64,000 nucleotides of DNA from Chitinophagaceae bacterium (GCA_016713965.1 JADJOC010000009.1:1178001-1242000), one strand, 5' to 3'; shown: positions 39,028-48,337, numbered from the stretch's first letter. The notes: generated by a model from the letters alone, not told the origin. Translations and numbers: made by a program.

Positions 39028-39688
39028 ATGCCAATCAATGAAAAATATATAGAAGCGTTTGAAGAAAATCAATTTTTTCACATTTATTGTAAATCTGTTA
39101 GTAATACATTTTTATTTAAGAATGACGACAACAGGCGTTTTTTTCTAAAAAAATTTGCTCAGTATAGTAATGGGTATTTTTATACTTATGCTTACATATT
39201 GTTAGACAATCATGTTCATTGGTTAATAAAATGTACTAGTCATAATAATTTAGTCAATCATATTGAAAATATACCTTTAGAAAATCGAAAAATTCATCAA
39301 AAAAAAATTTATTAATAATGAAATAAATTTTGAAGAAGCAATGGAATACCAGTTTAAAGATTTTTTTATTTCTTATGCTATGGCCTACAATAAAAAAAAT
39401 AATCGCATTGGAGCTTTATTTATTAATCCTTTTCGCAGAATAAAAGTTAATAATGATAGCCATTTTACACAATTGGTTATTTATATCCATGCTAATGTAG
39501 TAAAGCATAAATTACAGAAAAAATTTCAACAGTATATATGGTCTTCTTATCAATCTTTTTTAATTAATAAACCGACATTATTAATAAAAGAAGAAGTACT
39601 TGATTGGTTTGGTGGAAAAGAAAAGTTTATTGAATTGCATCAATCACTTGTAGCATATTATTATGAACATGCTATGTCAATAGAATAA
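39028..39688 (+). CDS. REP-associated tyrosine transposase (RAYT, Y1/HUH), frameshifted
   Basis: Two pieces (39028-39315 and 39341-39688) join through a frame change in the nine-A run at 39299-39307. The protein of about 220 residues shows the HUH metal-site motif DNHVHWLIK, then the Y1 region DFFISYAMAYNKKNNRIGAL with the candidate catalytic tyrosine, FINPFRRIKV, and the closing VIYIHANVVKHKLQ and IWSSYQSFLI typical of RAYTs. RAYTs cut and join single-stranded DNA at REP hairpins. Here both sides of the gene carry a long hairpin with the same core, which makes it one unit. Confidence 0.88.
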
Positions 39689-39689
39689 A

Positions 39690-39742
39690 CTTTAGGATTC
39701 AGGAAGTCAAATTTTAAAAACTTGACTTCCTGAATCCTAAAG
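39690..39742. repeat. REP-like hairpin after the RAYT gene
   Basis: 26-base arms with one mismatch around a single central base: outer part CTTTAGGATTC / GAATCCTAAAG, inner core AGGAAGTCAAATTTT / AAAACTTGACTTCCT. It starts one base after the stop codon of the RAYT gene. The core equals that of the hairpin at 38950, yet the outer stem is a different sequence that is still self-complementary. Confidence 0.85.
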
Positions 39743-39766
39743 TTATCACCCTAAAATATTTCACTA

Positions 39767-40585
39767 ATGTCATTTAAAAATAAAACTGTTTTAATCACAG
39801 GTGCTTCCCGGGGTATAGGCAAAGCAATAGGCCTTCGCCTGGCAAAAGAGGGAGCAAATATTATCATAGCTGCAAAATCTATTGAAGAAAATCCAAAACT
39901 TGGTGGCACCATTTATTCTGCCGCTGAAGAAATCATAGCAGCAGGAGGAAAAGCTTTAGCATTACAATGCGATATACGTGATGAAGAACAGGTGCAACAA
40001 ACAGTAAATAAAGGAGCAGAACATTTTGGAGGCATAGATATTCTGGTAAATAATGCTTCTGCCATATCTCTTACTAATGTAGAGCAAACTGAAGCCAAGC
40101 GTTACGATCTTATACATGATATTAATGTAAGGGGAACTTTCTTTATGAGTAAAGCATGTATTCCTTTTTTAAAAAAAGGCGCTAACCCACATATACTTAC
40201 TTTATCGCCGCCAATTAGTATGGATCAAAAATGGTTTATTAATCATTTGGCCTATACTATGAGTAAGTTCAATATGACGATGATTGCATTAGGGTTATCT
40301 GCAGAGTTAAAAAAGTATAATATTGGGGTTAATGCCTTGTGGCCACGCACAACTATAGCTACAGCCGCTGTACAAAACTTACTGGGTGGCGAAAAACTAA
40401 TAAAAATGAGCAGGACAACTGAAATAGTTGCAGATGCTGCATATTATATTTTATCCAGACTATCTGATACTTGTACAGGTAATACTTTTATTGATGAGCA
40501 AGTATTAGCAGCAGAAGGTATAACAAACCTGGATAAATACGCTGTAGAGCCCGGAGGAAAATTATATAATGACCTATTTGTGTAA
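39767..40585 (+). CDS. SDR-family oxidoreductase (HSDL2-like)
   Basis: 272 residues, complete. Cofactor site VLITGASRGIGKAIGLRLAK, then IDILVNNASAISLTNVEQTE, the serine region ILTLSPPISMDQKWF, and the catalytic YTMSKFNM (Y-x3-K). The loop GGTIYSAAEEIIAAGGKALA and WPRTTIATAAVQNLLGG match the branch near human HSDL2 and bacterial homologues, thought to act on lipid or steroid-like substrates. It lacks the SCP2 domain of HSDL2. It follows the RAYT unit and stands alone. Confidence 0.9.
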   Translation: MSFKNKTVLITGASRGIGKAIGLRLAKEGANIIIAAKSIEENPKLGGTIYSAAEEIIAAGGKALALQCDIRDEEQVQQTVNKGAEHFGGIDILVNNASAISLTNVEQTEAKRYDLIHDINVRGTFFMSKACIPFLKKGANPHILTLSPPISMDQKWFINHLAYTMSKFNMTMIALGLSAELKKYNIGVNALWPRTTIATAAVQNLLGGEKLIKMSRTTEIVADAAYYILSRLSDTCTGNTFIDEQVLAAEGITNLDKYAVEPGGKLYNDLFV

Positions 40586-40621
40586 TACTAACTTTATAAA
40601 GACAATTCCAAGTGATAAAAA

Positions 40622-40651
40622 AATAGCCAAACGATTATACGAATGGCTATT
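40622..40651 (-). terminator. Rho-independent terminator between convergent genes
   Basis: AATAGCCA (40622-40629) pairs with TGGCTATT (40644-40651). On the minus strand the hairpin is followed by a run of T (the A-run at 40616-40623), so it ends the gene at 40672; it may also stop the SDR transcript. Confidence 0.7.
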
Positions 40652-40671
40652 ATTAATTTATAAGGTTAATG

Positions 40672-41118
40672 TTACTTTTTTATCTTTTTTTCTACTGAGA
40701 TATTTCCGCTAGTATTACATTTTAATTTTAAAATGCGTTTTTCGTTTGACACAGTAATGTAATAATTTGTTTCTCCGCCATGAGTAAATTCTATTACATT
40801 TTCGGGTAAAGCATAATTTTTATATTTTTCAGTAAGCGCTAAAGAAACCTGCATAGGCAATGCGCTTATCGCAATGCTTTTTGAAGCAGCTATTAATTCC
40901 CCGTTCTCATTATATGCTGCATCAATATCTACATCATTAAGCTTAAAAGATGCAAAATAAAATTCATCAGTCTTTTTCCAGTTTACATTTTTGGCGTTAT
41001 TAAAATCTTTTTCAAAAGCTGCTTTTACTTTTAAAGAAATATTTTCCGGGTCCATAGCAAAAGTGCTATAAGAAAAGAATAATAGAGCTGCTGTTAAGGT
41101 AATTGCTAATTTTTTCAT
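40672..41118 (-). CDS. Secreted PepSY-like protein
   Basis: 148 residues with a clean signal peptide (MKKLAITLTAALLFFSYSTF, cleaved before MDPE). The mature part shows the Bacteroidota PepSY-like repeat: VKAAFEKDFNNAKNVNWKKT, then FYFASFKLNDVDIDAAYNEN and GELIAASKSIAISALP, then ALTEKYKNYALPENVIEFTH. This family (often named after BLIP-like PepSY proteins) is periplasmic and of unknown role. It is a single gene with its own terminator. The 281-base gap upstream, to 41399, shows no other gene. Confidence 0.75.
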   Translation of the reverse strand: MKKLAITLTAALLFFSYSTFAMDPENISLKVKAAFEKDFNNAKNVNWKKTDEFYFASFKLNDVDIDAAYNENGELIAASKSIAISALPMQVSLALTEKYKNYALPENVIEFTHGGETNYYITVSNEKRILKLKCNTSGNISVEKKIKK

Positions 41119-41399
41119 AACTATACTTTTTAGGTTGTTAATTACCGCTTATGTGGGCGGTTGTTTTATATACCAAAGATATATTTAGCCATATCCAAAT
41201 AAGTAGAAATAGGATTAATACAGTGTATGGCTAAATAATTAAGGGTAAGCGGTAAAAAATTTTAATTTTTAATATAAAAAATGGTTAATCAAATAAATAT
41301 TATATACGCCTTGGTTTTTTTTCTTAAAGAAATATTAAAATACATGGATTTAGTGTTAAAATTTAGGAATGGCTTATACTTGTATCTTTATAAATAATT

Positions 41400-41996
41400 A
41401 TGAATTATTTAGCCCACGCTTACCTGTCATTTAATCATCCTGAAATATTAATAGGTAATATGTCTGCTGATTTTATAAAAGGCAAAACCCAGTTTAGTTA
41501 TTCAATATTAATTCAAAAAGGGATACAGCTTCACCGGGCAATAGACGCTTTCACTGATGAACATCCTGTTACCAGGCAATTAAAATATTATTTCCAACAT
41601 ACTTACAGGCTATATTCCGGTGCTTTCGCTGATATAGTATACGATCACTTCCTGGCAAATGACAAAACTATTTTTAAAAGTGACCAGGAACTTTTATTTT
41701 TTACACAACACGTATATGGCATACTTCAACAAAATGCCACTCAATTACCCAGCCCTTTTCAAAATATATTACCTTATATGGTTAACCAAAATTGGCTGTA
41801 TAATTATCAGTTTAAAGAAGGAATACGAAAAAGCTTTGGCGGATTGGTACGAAAAGCAGCTTATTTGAATGAAAGCGATATTGCATTTACTTTATTTAAT
41901 AACCATTATGAACAAATAGAAAAGCTTTATTTAGAATTTTTTATCCAGTTACAGTCATATGCCAGCCATAAATTTAAAGAATTAATAAATGTTTGA
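41400..41996 (+). CDS. Acyl-carrier-protein phosphodiesterase
   Basis: 198 residues. Opens MNYLAHAYLSFNHPEILIGN, then MSADFIKG and GIQLHRAIDAFTDEHPVTRQ. The His/Asp residues of these helices (H6, D24, H47, D50) and YDHFLAND form the metal site of AcpH-type (PF04336) enzymes, which remove phosphopantetheine from holo-ACP. NQNWLYNYQFKEGIRKSFGG is also typical. It has the normal length and stands alone. The 130 bases that follow hold a small GC-rich hairpin (42037-42064). Confidence 0.88.
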   Translation: MNYLAHAYLSFNHPEILIGNMSADFIKGKTQFSYSILIQKGIQLHRAIDAFTDEHPVTRQLKYYFQHTYRLYSGAFADIVYDHFLANDKTIFKSDQELLFFTQHVYGILQQNATQLPSPFQNILPYMVNQNWLYNYQFKEGIRKSFGGLVRKAAYLNESDIAFTLFNNHYEQIEKLYLEFFIQLQSYASHKFKELINV

Positions 41997-42036
41997 TTAA
42001 GGGCCGGTTTAAATTTATCAAAAAGTGGCCGGTTTC

Positions 42037-42064
42037 CCAACGGCAGGTCTCCAGCTGCGGTTGG
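42037..42064. repeat. GC-rich hairpin in the gap before the DUF2911 pair
   Basis: CCAACGGCAG (42037-42046) pairs with CTGCGGTTGG (42055-42064) with one mismatch around an eight-base loop. It is much richer in GC than its surroundings. It may be a small intergenic repeat or a terminator of the gene before; there is no T-run directly behind it. Confidence 0.4.
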
Positions 42065-42142
42065 TGTACCTAAAAACCACAAAATAGGCAATAAAAGTTC
42101 TATTTTTAAACACGCTCTAACTATCTTTGGATAAAATAATTT

Positions 42143-42705
42143 ATGAAAAAGAGTTTCTTATTTTAATAATATTTTTATTTTCTATTATACATATCCAGGC
42201 ACAAAACATAGTGCCAGTATTGGATAAATCACCTATGGATATGAGTTATTATCCAACCGGGTACCCGGTGCAAAAAATACAAAATAAAATCAGCGAATCG
42301 CTGGTAGCAAGAGTAATATATGGCAGACCGCAAAAAAGCAACAGGATAATTTTTGGTGAATTAATAGAATATGGCAACGTATGGAGGCTTGGTGCAAATG
42401 AGGCTACAGAAATAGAGTTTTTCAGGGATGTAAAAATTGGCAAGAGTAAAATAAAAAAAGGAAGGTATACATTATACGCTATACCGTATGCCGATAAATG
42501 GACCATAATTGTAAATAGTGAAACCGATACCTGGGGTGCCTTTAAGTACGATATAAAAAAAGATGTGGTAAGAATTGATGTTCCTGTACAGGTGCAAACA
42601 GAAATTATAGACGCATTTAGTATGGCATTTGAAAAATCTACCGGGGGAATAAATTTAATAATTGCATGGGATGCAGTTAAAGTGACTTTGCCCATCACAC
42701 TTTAA
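42143..42705 (+). CDS. DUF2911 periplasmic protein, first copy (frame break in signal peptide)
   Basis: The open frame starts at a TTG (42127), but that TTG is part of a TATCTTTG promoter box (42122-42129). The proper start is the ATG at 42143; adding one T to the four-T run at 42161-42164 gives the signal peptide MKKSFLFLIIFLFSIIHIQA. The mature part holds the DUF2911 core: DKSPMDMSYYPTGYP, VARVIYGRPQKSNRIIFGEL, VWRLGANEATEIEFF and GRYTLYAIPYADKWTIIVN. The W-R-x-G-A-N-E-A-T-E motif is the family signature; function is not known. A second copy follows five bases later. Confidence 0.85.
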
Positions 42706-42709
42706 AAAA

Positions 42710-43366
42710 ATGATACAAACCTTATATCTTTCCAGACATTTTTTGTTAATAACTTTAATTTTAACAAGCTGTAATAATAATAATAAACCTCCGGCTACAG
42801 CACAAATTCAACCTGTTGATAAAATCAGTTTAGAACCTGGTAATCCATACGCAGGTGTAGATAAATCCCCAATGGATATGAGCTATTATCCGGCAAACTT
42901 TCCTTCAGAAAAAATGAATGGTAATGCTGCGGAAAATACATTAATTGCAAGAGTAATATACAGCCGCCCCAAAAAAAATGGAAGAGAAATTTTTGCCGAC
43001 ACTACTACAGATAAAAACTATATTCAATTATACGGAAAAGAGTGGCGTTTAGGCGCTAATGAAGCTACAGAAATTGAATTTTTTAAACCGGCAATTATAC
43101 AAGGTAATAAAATAATGCCCGGCAGGTATATTTTATATTGTATTCCCTATCGTGAAAAATGGATTATAAAATTAAACAGCAACCTATTTAGCTGTGGCTT
43201 GCATATGAATACAAAAAAAGATATTATGGAAGTAAGCATACCGGTTATCCTGACCAGCAATGATATTGAACATTTCACTATAATTTTCCAAAAAACAGAT
43301 AACGGCGCAGATTTGTTAATGGCTTGGGGAAACATACAGGCATCATTGCCAATTTCATTTAATTAA
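42710..43366 (+). CDS. DUF2911 lipoprotein, second copy
   Basis: 218 residues. The signal peptide ends in the lipobox LILTSC followed by an Asn-rich stretch, so it is a lipoprotein, unlike its neighbour. The same core is present: DKSPMDMSYYPANFPSEKM, IARVIYSRPKKNGREIF, EWRLGANEATEIEFF and GRYILYCIPYREKWIIKL. The alignment with the first copy runs over the whole mature length, so this is a tandem duplication followed by divergence in how the protein is anchored. The two genes are five bases apart and co-transcribed. Confidence 0.88.
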   Translation: MIQTLYLSRHFLLITLILTSCNNNNKPPATAQIQPVDKISLEPGNPYAGVDKSPMDMSYYPANFPSEKMNGNAAENTLIARVIYSRPKKNGREIFADTTTDKNYIQLYGKEWRLGANEATEIEFFKPAIIQGNKIMPGRYILYCIPYREKWIIKLNSNLFSCGLHMNTKKDIMEVSIPVILTSNDIEHFTIIFQKTDNGADLLMAWGNIQASLPISFN

Positions 43367-43419
43367 GATTCATTATTTACAATTAGCTTTATACTTCTGT
43401 TATCTCTAGATACTTATAT

Positions 43420-44884
43420 ATGTGTGGCATTGCAGGAATATTAACATTAAATAAAAATACAAGCCTTCTTCATCAATTAAAAAAGATGACGAATGCCATT
43501 GCTCATCGTGGGCCAGATGGTGAAGGGCATTGGGTAAATAATACCGGTACTGTAGCTTTGGGTCACAGGCGTTTAGCTATTTTAGATTTAAGTAATAATG
43601 TTTAATCATCAGTCAGATAAAGAAGTTACTTTTTATAAAAATATTTTTTCTTTACCGCCGGCCCATTATTGTACAGTCTCTTTTCATAGGTTTCAAAGTA
43701 CTCCCATTAAATACTGGGATATTAACCGGAAATTAAAAATCAAACCAAGCGAGGAAGAAGCAATAGAAAAATTTAGTACTTTATTTACAACTGCAGTAAA
43801 AAAAAGGCTTCGTAGCGATGTTGCCATCGGTACCAGCTTAAGCGGTGGCCTGGATAGTTCAGCTATTGTAGCCGTTATCCAACAATTGCAATCTCATACT
43901 TTGCAGACATTTTCAGCTACATTTCCCGGTTTTGAAAAAGATGAATCAGCTTATATAAAAAATGTGGCAGACCAATTTAATATTAAAAATTTTCAGGTGC
44001 AGCCTACTGCCGATGACCTGGTAAAAAATTTTGAAAAATTATGTTATCACCAGGAAGAACCTTTTCAATCCACAAGCATTTTTGCGCAGTACAAAGTATT
44101 TGAATTAGCTAAGCATCACAATATAAAAGTATTGATAGATGGTCAGGGTGCTGATGAAAGCCTGGCTGGCTATCATAAATACCTGCATTGGTATTTGCAG
44201 GAGCTTATCAGCCGGTATAAATTCGGTATGTCTACCTCGGAAAAATTCTTTTTCAAAAAAAACAAATTCAATTTCCACTGGGGTATAAAAAATTACCTGG
44301 CTGCGTTTTTCCCGGTACACTCTATTTTTCACCTGGAGAGAAAAGAATATAAAAAAATTATCCGGCACCCGGATATAAATGAAGAGTATTTACAAGTATT
44401 AAAAGGCAGGGAATGGGAAGGCATACACAAGCCTGTTATAAAAAAACTGGATGATATATTGTATTTTAATATCTACAGGGTAGGTTTGGAAGAATTGCTG
44501 CGGTATGCAGATAGAAACAGTATGGCACATGGTGTAGAAGTAAGGCTTCCTTTTCTAAACCATCATTTGGTGGAATATATTTTTTCTTTGCCCTCATCGT
44601 TTAAAATAAAGGAAGGCAATACAAAATGGCTGCTTCGCAAAGCAATGGATACAAAGCTACCGGCTAATATTGTTTGGCGTACTGATAAAGTAGGCTATGA
44701 ACCACCTCAACAACAATGGATGCAGGATAAATTATTAAAAGATTATATCCACGAGGCAAAAAAGAAATTGGTTATACAAGGCATACTGAATAAAGAAATG
44801 CTGAATAAACAGGTACGGCCTTTAGGGACTCACGAAGCCCAAAACTTTGACTGGCGTTATCTTACAGCCGCCCATTTTCTATAA
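43420..44884 (+). CDS. asnB: Asparagine synthetase (glutamine-hydrolysing), internally deleted
   Basis: The first piece (43420-43605) has the N-terminal nucleophile MCGIAGIL, then IAHRGPDGEGHWV and VALGHRRLAILDLS. The second (43598-44884) has FYKNIFSLPPAHY, the synthetase PPi loop GTSLSGGLDSSAIVAVI, DGQGADESLAGYHKYLHW and RVGLEELLRYADRNSM, ending as expected. Between LAILDLS and FYKNIF about 130 residues of the glutaminase domain are missing, including the NGEIYN loop, the GMFAFAIWD strand and the RDRFGIKPLYY segment. A frameshift alone cannot explain this: about 400 bases are absent. As read, the enzyme cannot use glutamine; a chimeric assembly is an alternative. Confidence 0.85.
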
Positions 44885-44898
44885 CTTAATATTAATCC

Positions 44899-46330
44899 CT
44901 ACTTCAATTGTGCCAAAGCTTTCTTATCTGGTTTTCCCGTGCTGTTATAGGGTAGCTCCAATAAAAAAACAATAGCAACAGGCTGTTGGTGCCTGGCAAG
45001 TTGATTAGAAAGCCATGCAAATAATTCCTCTTTAGTTATCAACTCAAATAATACTACAAAGGCTTTAAGCCGTTGGCCAAATATCTCATCAGCAACTCCG
45101 ATAGCTGCTGCATCCTTTACTGCATAATGTTGTAATAATTTATTTTCCAGAATTACCGGGTACACATTTTCACCACCGGCGATAATCATCTCGTCCAATC
45201 TGCCCTGCAAATAATAATATCCTTCTGAATCAAAAAATGCTACATCACCGGTAGCGACCCAAGCCGGTATTTCCTGTAGCATAGCCCAGGGACTTTTGAT
45301 ACATAAACTTCCCACCTCATCTTCTTGTACAGACTTACCTTCTTCATTGATGATATTAATTTGTACTCTTGATAGTTTTTTTCCGATCGTGGCAGGATGT
45401 TTTCGTAAATCGTCGGGAGTAGCTAATATTGAGAATCCTGTTTCCGATGTTCCGTACAAATTATAAATTTCGGCACCGGTTTTTTGAAATACTGAGTCTA
45501 CCAGATGAGGTGGCAATGGGGCTGCACCTGAAATAATGCATCGCAAAGATTGTAAATCGGCAGTATTGCCATTAAGGAGTTTAGCAAGTATGGATGGCAC
45601 CAAAGGTTACCGATAATATCAGGCTCATCACACCAAAACTATGCGACAAAGGTGTAGCTATATAAACTGATTGAAAACGATCCAAACGAAGTTGCGAGAA
45701 CAACTCTGCAAAAAATAAAAAAAATTTAATTGTAGCGGGACGGTGTGATGCAGTTTTAAATTTTCCGGTGGTGCCGCTTGTAAGTAATGTAATGTGACTG
45801 CGTTTTTTAGGGTACGGGTATAACGAGTCAATTTTTATATCAGTCAATTTCTGTTGCTGTATGTCATACATTTTGCATCCAGGATTTGTAATTTTCGACA
45901 TATAGGTGAACTCATTATCATGCAATAAATAATCAAAATTAAAACGATTACAAATTTCTGACATTTGCAGTTCACTTATGTCAGGACTAATTAAGTAAAC
46001 TGTAGCACCCAATGGTGAAGTAGCAAATAAAGCAGTAACCCATTCGATATGGTTACGCCCTACTAAAGCAATTTTTTTTTCCTGCGAATCTGAATAAAGA
46101 ACATCAAAATTTTTTAAAAATACTAAAGAGCTATTGTACAATTCTTTATAGGTTATTGAACTATTTTCTTCTTGTATGGCAATATTATCCGGGCACATCC
46201 GGGCAGCAAACCGTAACAGCGTCATTAAGTTTAGGCCAGAATAAAATCTTGCTCCCATAAAATGGAAAATATTTTTTATGCTAAGCAATTTCATTTTATA
46301 TAATTGCATTAAAACTCCAATCAGCTTCAT
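44899..46330 (-). CDS. AMP-dependent acyl-CoA synthetase/ligase, frameshifted with a short internal deletion
   Basis: The N-terminal piece starts at 46330 (MKLIGVLMQLYKMKLLSIKN), holds the substrate-side region IAIQEENSSITYKELY and the P-loop motif HITLLTSGTTGKFKTASHRP. The C-terminal piece (44899-45603) has SLRCIISGAAPLPPHLVDSV, NLYGTSETGFSIL, WVATGDVAFFDSEGYYYLQG with RLDEMIIAGGENVYPV, and NSTGKPDKKAL with the catalytic lysine. Where they meet, VTFG runs straight into VPSILAKLL. Relatives have some 30-40 residues there, so about 100 bases are missing besides the frame change. Its ATG overlaps the stop of the SDR gene, so the two are coupled; together they suggest activation and reduction of a fatty acid. 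Confidence 0.85.
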
Positions 46331-47166
46331 TTGTTTTTCTTTTTTAGAAAAAATGGCAAGCCTCTTTCCCAAATTCTGCGGCCTAAAGCACTGGGAACAG
46401 TTGCAAAAAATAACCACCAGGGTTTAAATATCCTCCTGCGGGTATACATTGCCCTGGCAATGATAGCTGCAGCATGCGTGGGTTTCATTGCAGGCATTTT
46501 ATTATAAAAAACGGTAGGCTCAATCATCCGGGTGCGAACTAACGGCAAATAAATACTTGTAGTGGCCACACCTGCGGCATGTAGTTCCGGAAGCGCACAA
46601 CGAAACCATTGGTCAAAAGCTGATTTAGATGCCTGGTAAGCTGCCCAATGCGGAGCAGGGAGGAGCAATACATTTGTTGCGGAAATATTAATAATCTGTC
46701 CTTTGCGTTGGGTTAATGCAGGAATCAAACCAAGTAGCAATTGGACAGGCGCTAAATAATTAAGATGTATTGTACGGGTAAAATCATGAAAACGGTCAAG
46801 AGAAGCATAGATACTTCTACAGATGGATTTTCCTGCATTATTTACCACAACATCAATGCCGCCGGGGAGTTTAAGTAAGATCTGTAAAATCTTTGCAACC
46901 TCAGTTTCCTGCCGCAAATCTGCTTGTAAAATTGTAATTTTTATTTTGTGTGCCGATAATTCTTGTTGCAGCACTTCTAATTTTTCATAAGTACGTGCCG
47001 CTAAAATAAGGTGTGCTCCTGTATTGCTTAATATGCGAACCAATGCTTCGCCAATACCAAAACTTGCCCCCGTTATCAGTACAGTTTTATTTTGCAAGGC
47101 TGCTGTTAGCCGATTGTAATTTATTTTTTTGCGTGGAAATAACAACGCCTCAATATACCTGAGCAT
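46327..47166 (-). CDS. SDR-family oxidoreductase (acyl-reductase-like)
   Basis: 279 residues, complete. Cofactor site TVLITGASFGIGEALVRILS, then IDVVVNNAGKSICRSIYASL, the serine strand GQIINISATNVLLLP, and the catalytic YQASKSAFDQWF (Y-x3-K). The C-terminal part (THAAAIIARAMYTRRRIFKP, followed by WWLFFATVPSALGRRIW) is a membrane-near helix found in SDRs linked to fatty-acid metabolism. Its stop TGA overlaps the ATG of the acyl-AMP ligase, so a shared pathway is likely: ligase makes the acyl adenylate or CoA, SDR reduces a derived product. The product is not known. Confidence 0.85.
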   Translation of the reverse strand: MLRYIEALLFPRKKINYNRLTAALQNKTVLITGASFGIGEALVRILSNTGAHLILAARTYEKLEVLQQELSAHKIKITILQADLRQETEVAKILQILLKLPGGIDVVVNNAGKSICRSIYASLDRFHDFTRTIHLNYLAPVQLLLGLIPALTQRKGQIINISATNVLLLPAPHWAAYQASKSAFDQWFRCALPELHAAGVATTSIYLPLVRTRMIEPTVFYNKMPAMKPTHAAAIIARAMYTRRRIFKPWWLFFATVPSALGRRIWERGLPFFLKKKNK

Positions 47167-47572
47167 AACTTTATTAAAACGGAAAGGTAACTTAAAATAT
47201 TTTTATTAAAATACCTGTTGAATATTGTATGCACTGTTCTCCTCCACTTCAATAAAGCCCATCAAGAGTATACTGTACAAGTGAAATTATTATTTCTTTT
47301 CCCCCAAAAAAAATAATAACAGAAACAAGTTCATCCGCCTGGGGCGGGCCATGAAAGACAAATGCCGGTAATATAAATATAAAATGATAAATTGTTTTTT
47401 CCATGAAATATGCTTTTCATTGCATAAAACAACCATACGAAATCCTTCTTCATTTAAAAATCATTATAGTTCTGTGGCATTTTTTTAATGAATGGCAGGA
47501 GATAGATTAATGTTTGAATTCAGCATTTTTTTCTACAGGCACAAAACTTGCTATCCAATAATAAACAAACGA
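47167..47572. other. 406-base intergenic stretch
   Basis: AT-rich with one GC-rich patch near 47332-47350 (CCGCCTGGGGCGGG, a weak hairpin). No open frame or promoter of convincing form is seen. An ATG at 47492 is in frame with the SET gene but adds 27 residues of no known character. Confidence 0.5.
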
Positions 47573-47986
47573 ATGGAAGCTATTACAAAAGAAAATCTTG
47601 ATTATATTATTAAAAAGACTGAAAAGGGCAAAGGCTTATTTGCAGCAAATGATATAAAAGCAGGCACCATATTATTTGCTATTTCCGGTAAACTGATAAA
47701 TTTTGATCAGTCAAATAAATTGGAAGAAGACAGCTACTCATTACAAATAGACATCAACACTTACATTGTACCACACCATCCTTTTTTCTTACTTAACCAT
47801 AGCTGCGAGCCTGATTGTGGCATTAACAACCGGCTGGAAATGGTGGCTATAAAAGATATAAAAAAAGACAAAGAGCTACAGTGGGATTATTCTACTTCGA
47901 TGCTGGAACGTAACTGGACAATGCCCTGCGATTGCAGGACAGTAAATTGTCGTAAAACCATCGGAGATTTTGATCTTTTACCTTAG
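47573..47986 (+). CDS. SET-domain protein with post-SET-like cysteines
   Basis: 137 residues from the ATG at 47573 (MEAITKENLDYIIKKTEKGK). The SET core is readable in order: KGKGLFAANDIKAGTILFAI, then FFLLNHSCEPDCGI (the NHSCEPN motif that binds S-adenosylmethionine), MVAIKDIKKDKELQWDYSTS (with the ELxWDY motif) and a post-SET cluster CDCRTVNCRKTIGDF. All parts for protein lysine methylation are present, compact and without other domains. Such small SET proteins occur scattered in bacteria; substrate unknown. It is flanked by unrelated genes. Confidence 0.85.
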   Translation: MEAITKENLDYIIKKTEKGKGLFAANDIKAGTILFAISGKLINFDQSNKLEEDSYSLQIDINTYIVPHHPFFLLNHSCEPDCGINNRLEMVAIKDIKKDKELQWDYSTSMLERNWTMPCDCRTVNCRKTIGDFDLLP

Positions 47987-48073
47987 GAACTTCAGCAGCA
48001 GTACATTAAAACAGGCATTGTAATGCCATATATTACCCGGTTTTTTGAGCTGTTGGAAAACATGAAAAAATAA

Positions 48074-48337
48074 TTACCCTTTTTTTTTATATCGTAATGT
48101 GAGTACTACAATACAAATATTTACCGTCAAAGAAAATATGTTGGAGATAATAATAATCCAATCACCCTTTAAAAAACCATAATATACCCATAAGCTTAAT
48201 CCTGTAAATAAAAAAGCCAGCATAACCAGTGAAATGTCATCTGTCTTTTCCTCTTTAACGATTTTAATAAGTTGTGGCAGCAACGCTGTGCCCGTACCAA
48301 TACTGGCTAATATTCCAATGGTTGTAATTAAATCCAT
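48074..48337 (-). CDS. SemiSWEET-type sugar transporter
   Basis: 87 residues with three hydrophobic segments. The first contains the PQ-loop motif ALLPQLIKIVKEEKTDDIS, the second FLFTGLSLWVYYGFLKGDW and the third IIISNIFSLTVNICIVVLTL. This is the exact size and layout of a SemiSWEET, half of the eukaryotic SWEET fold, which works as a dimer to pass sugars across the inner membrane. The transported sugar cannot be told from sequence. It is a single gene. Confidence 0.88.
   Translation of the reverse strand: MDLITTIGILASIGTGTALLPQLIKIVKEEKTDDISLVMLAFLFTGLSLWVYYGFLKGDWIIIISNIFSLTVNICIVVLTLRYKKKG

Noticed and set aside
42127..42145. TTG start of the first DUF2911 gene.
   Set aside because: This TTG is part of a TATCTTTG promoter box, and the ATG at 42143 gives a proper signal peptide after one T is restored.
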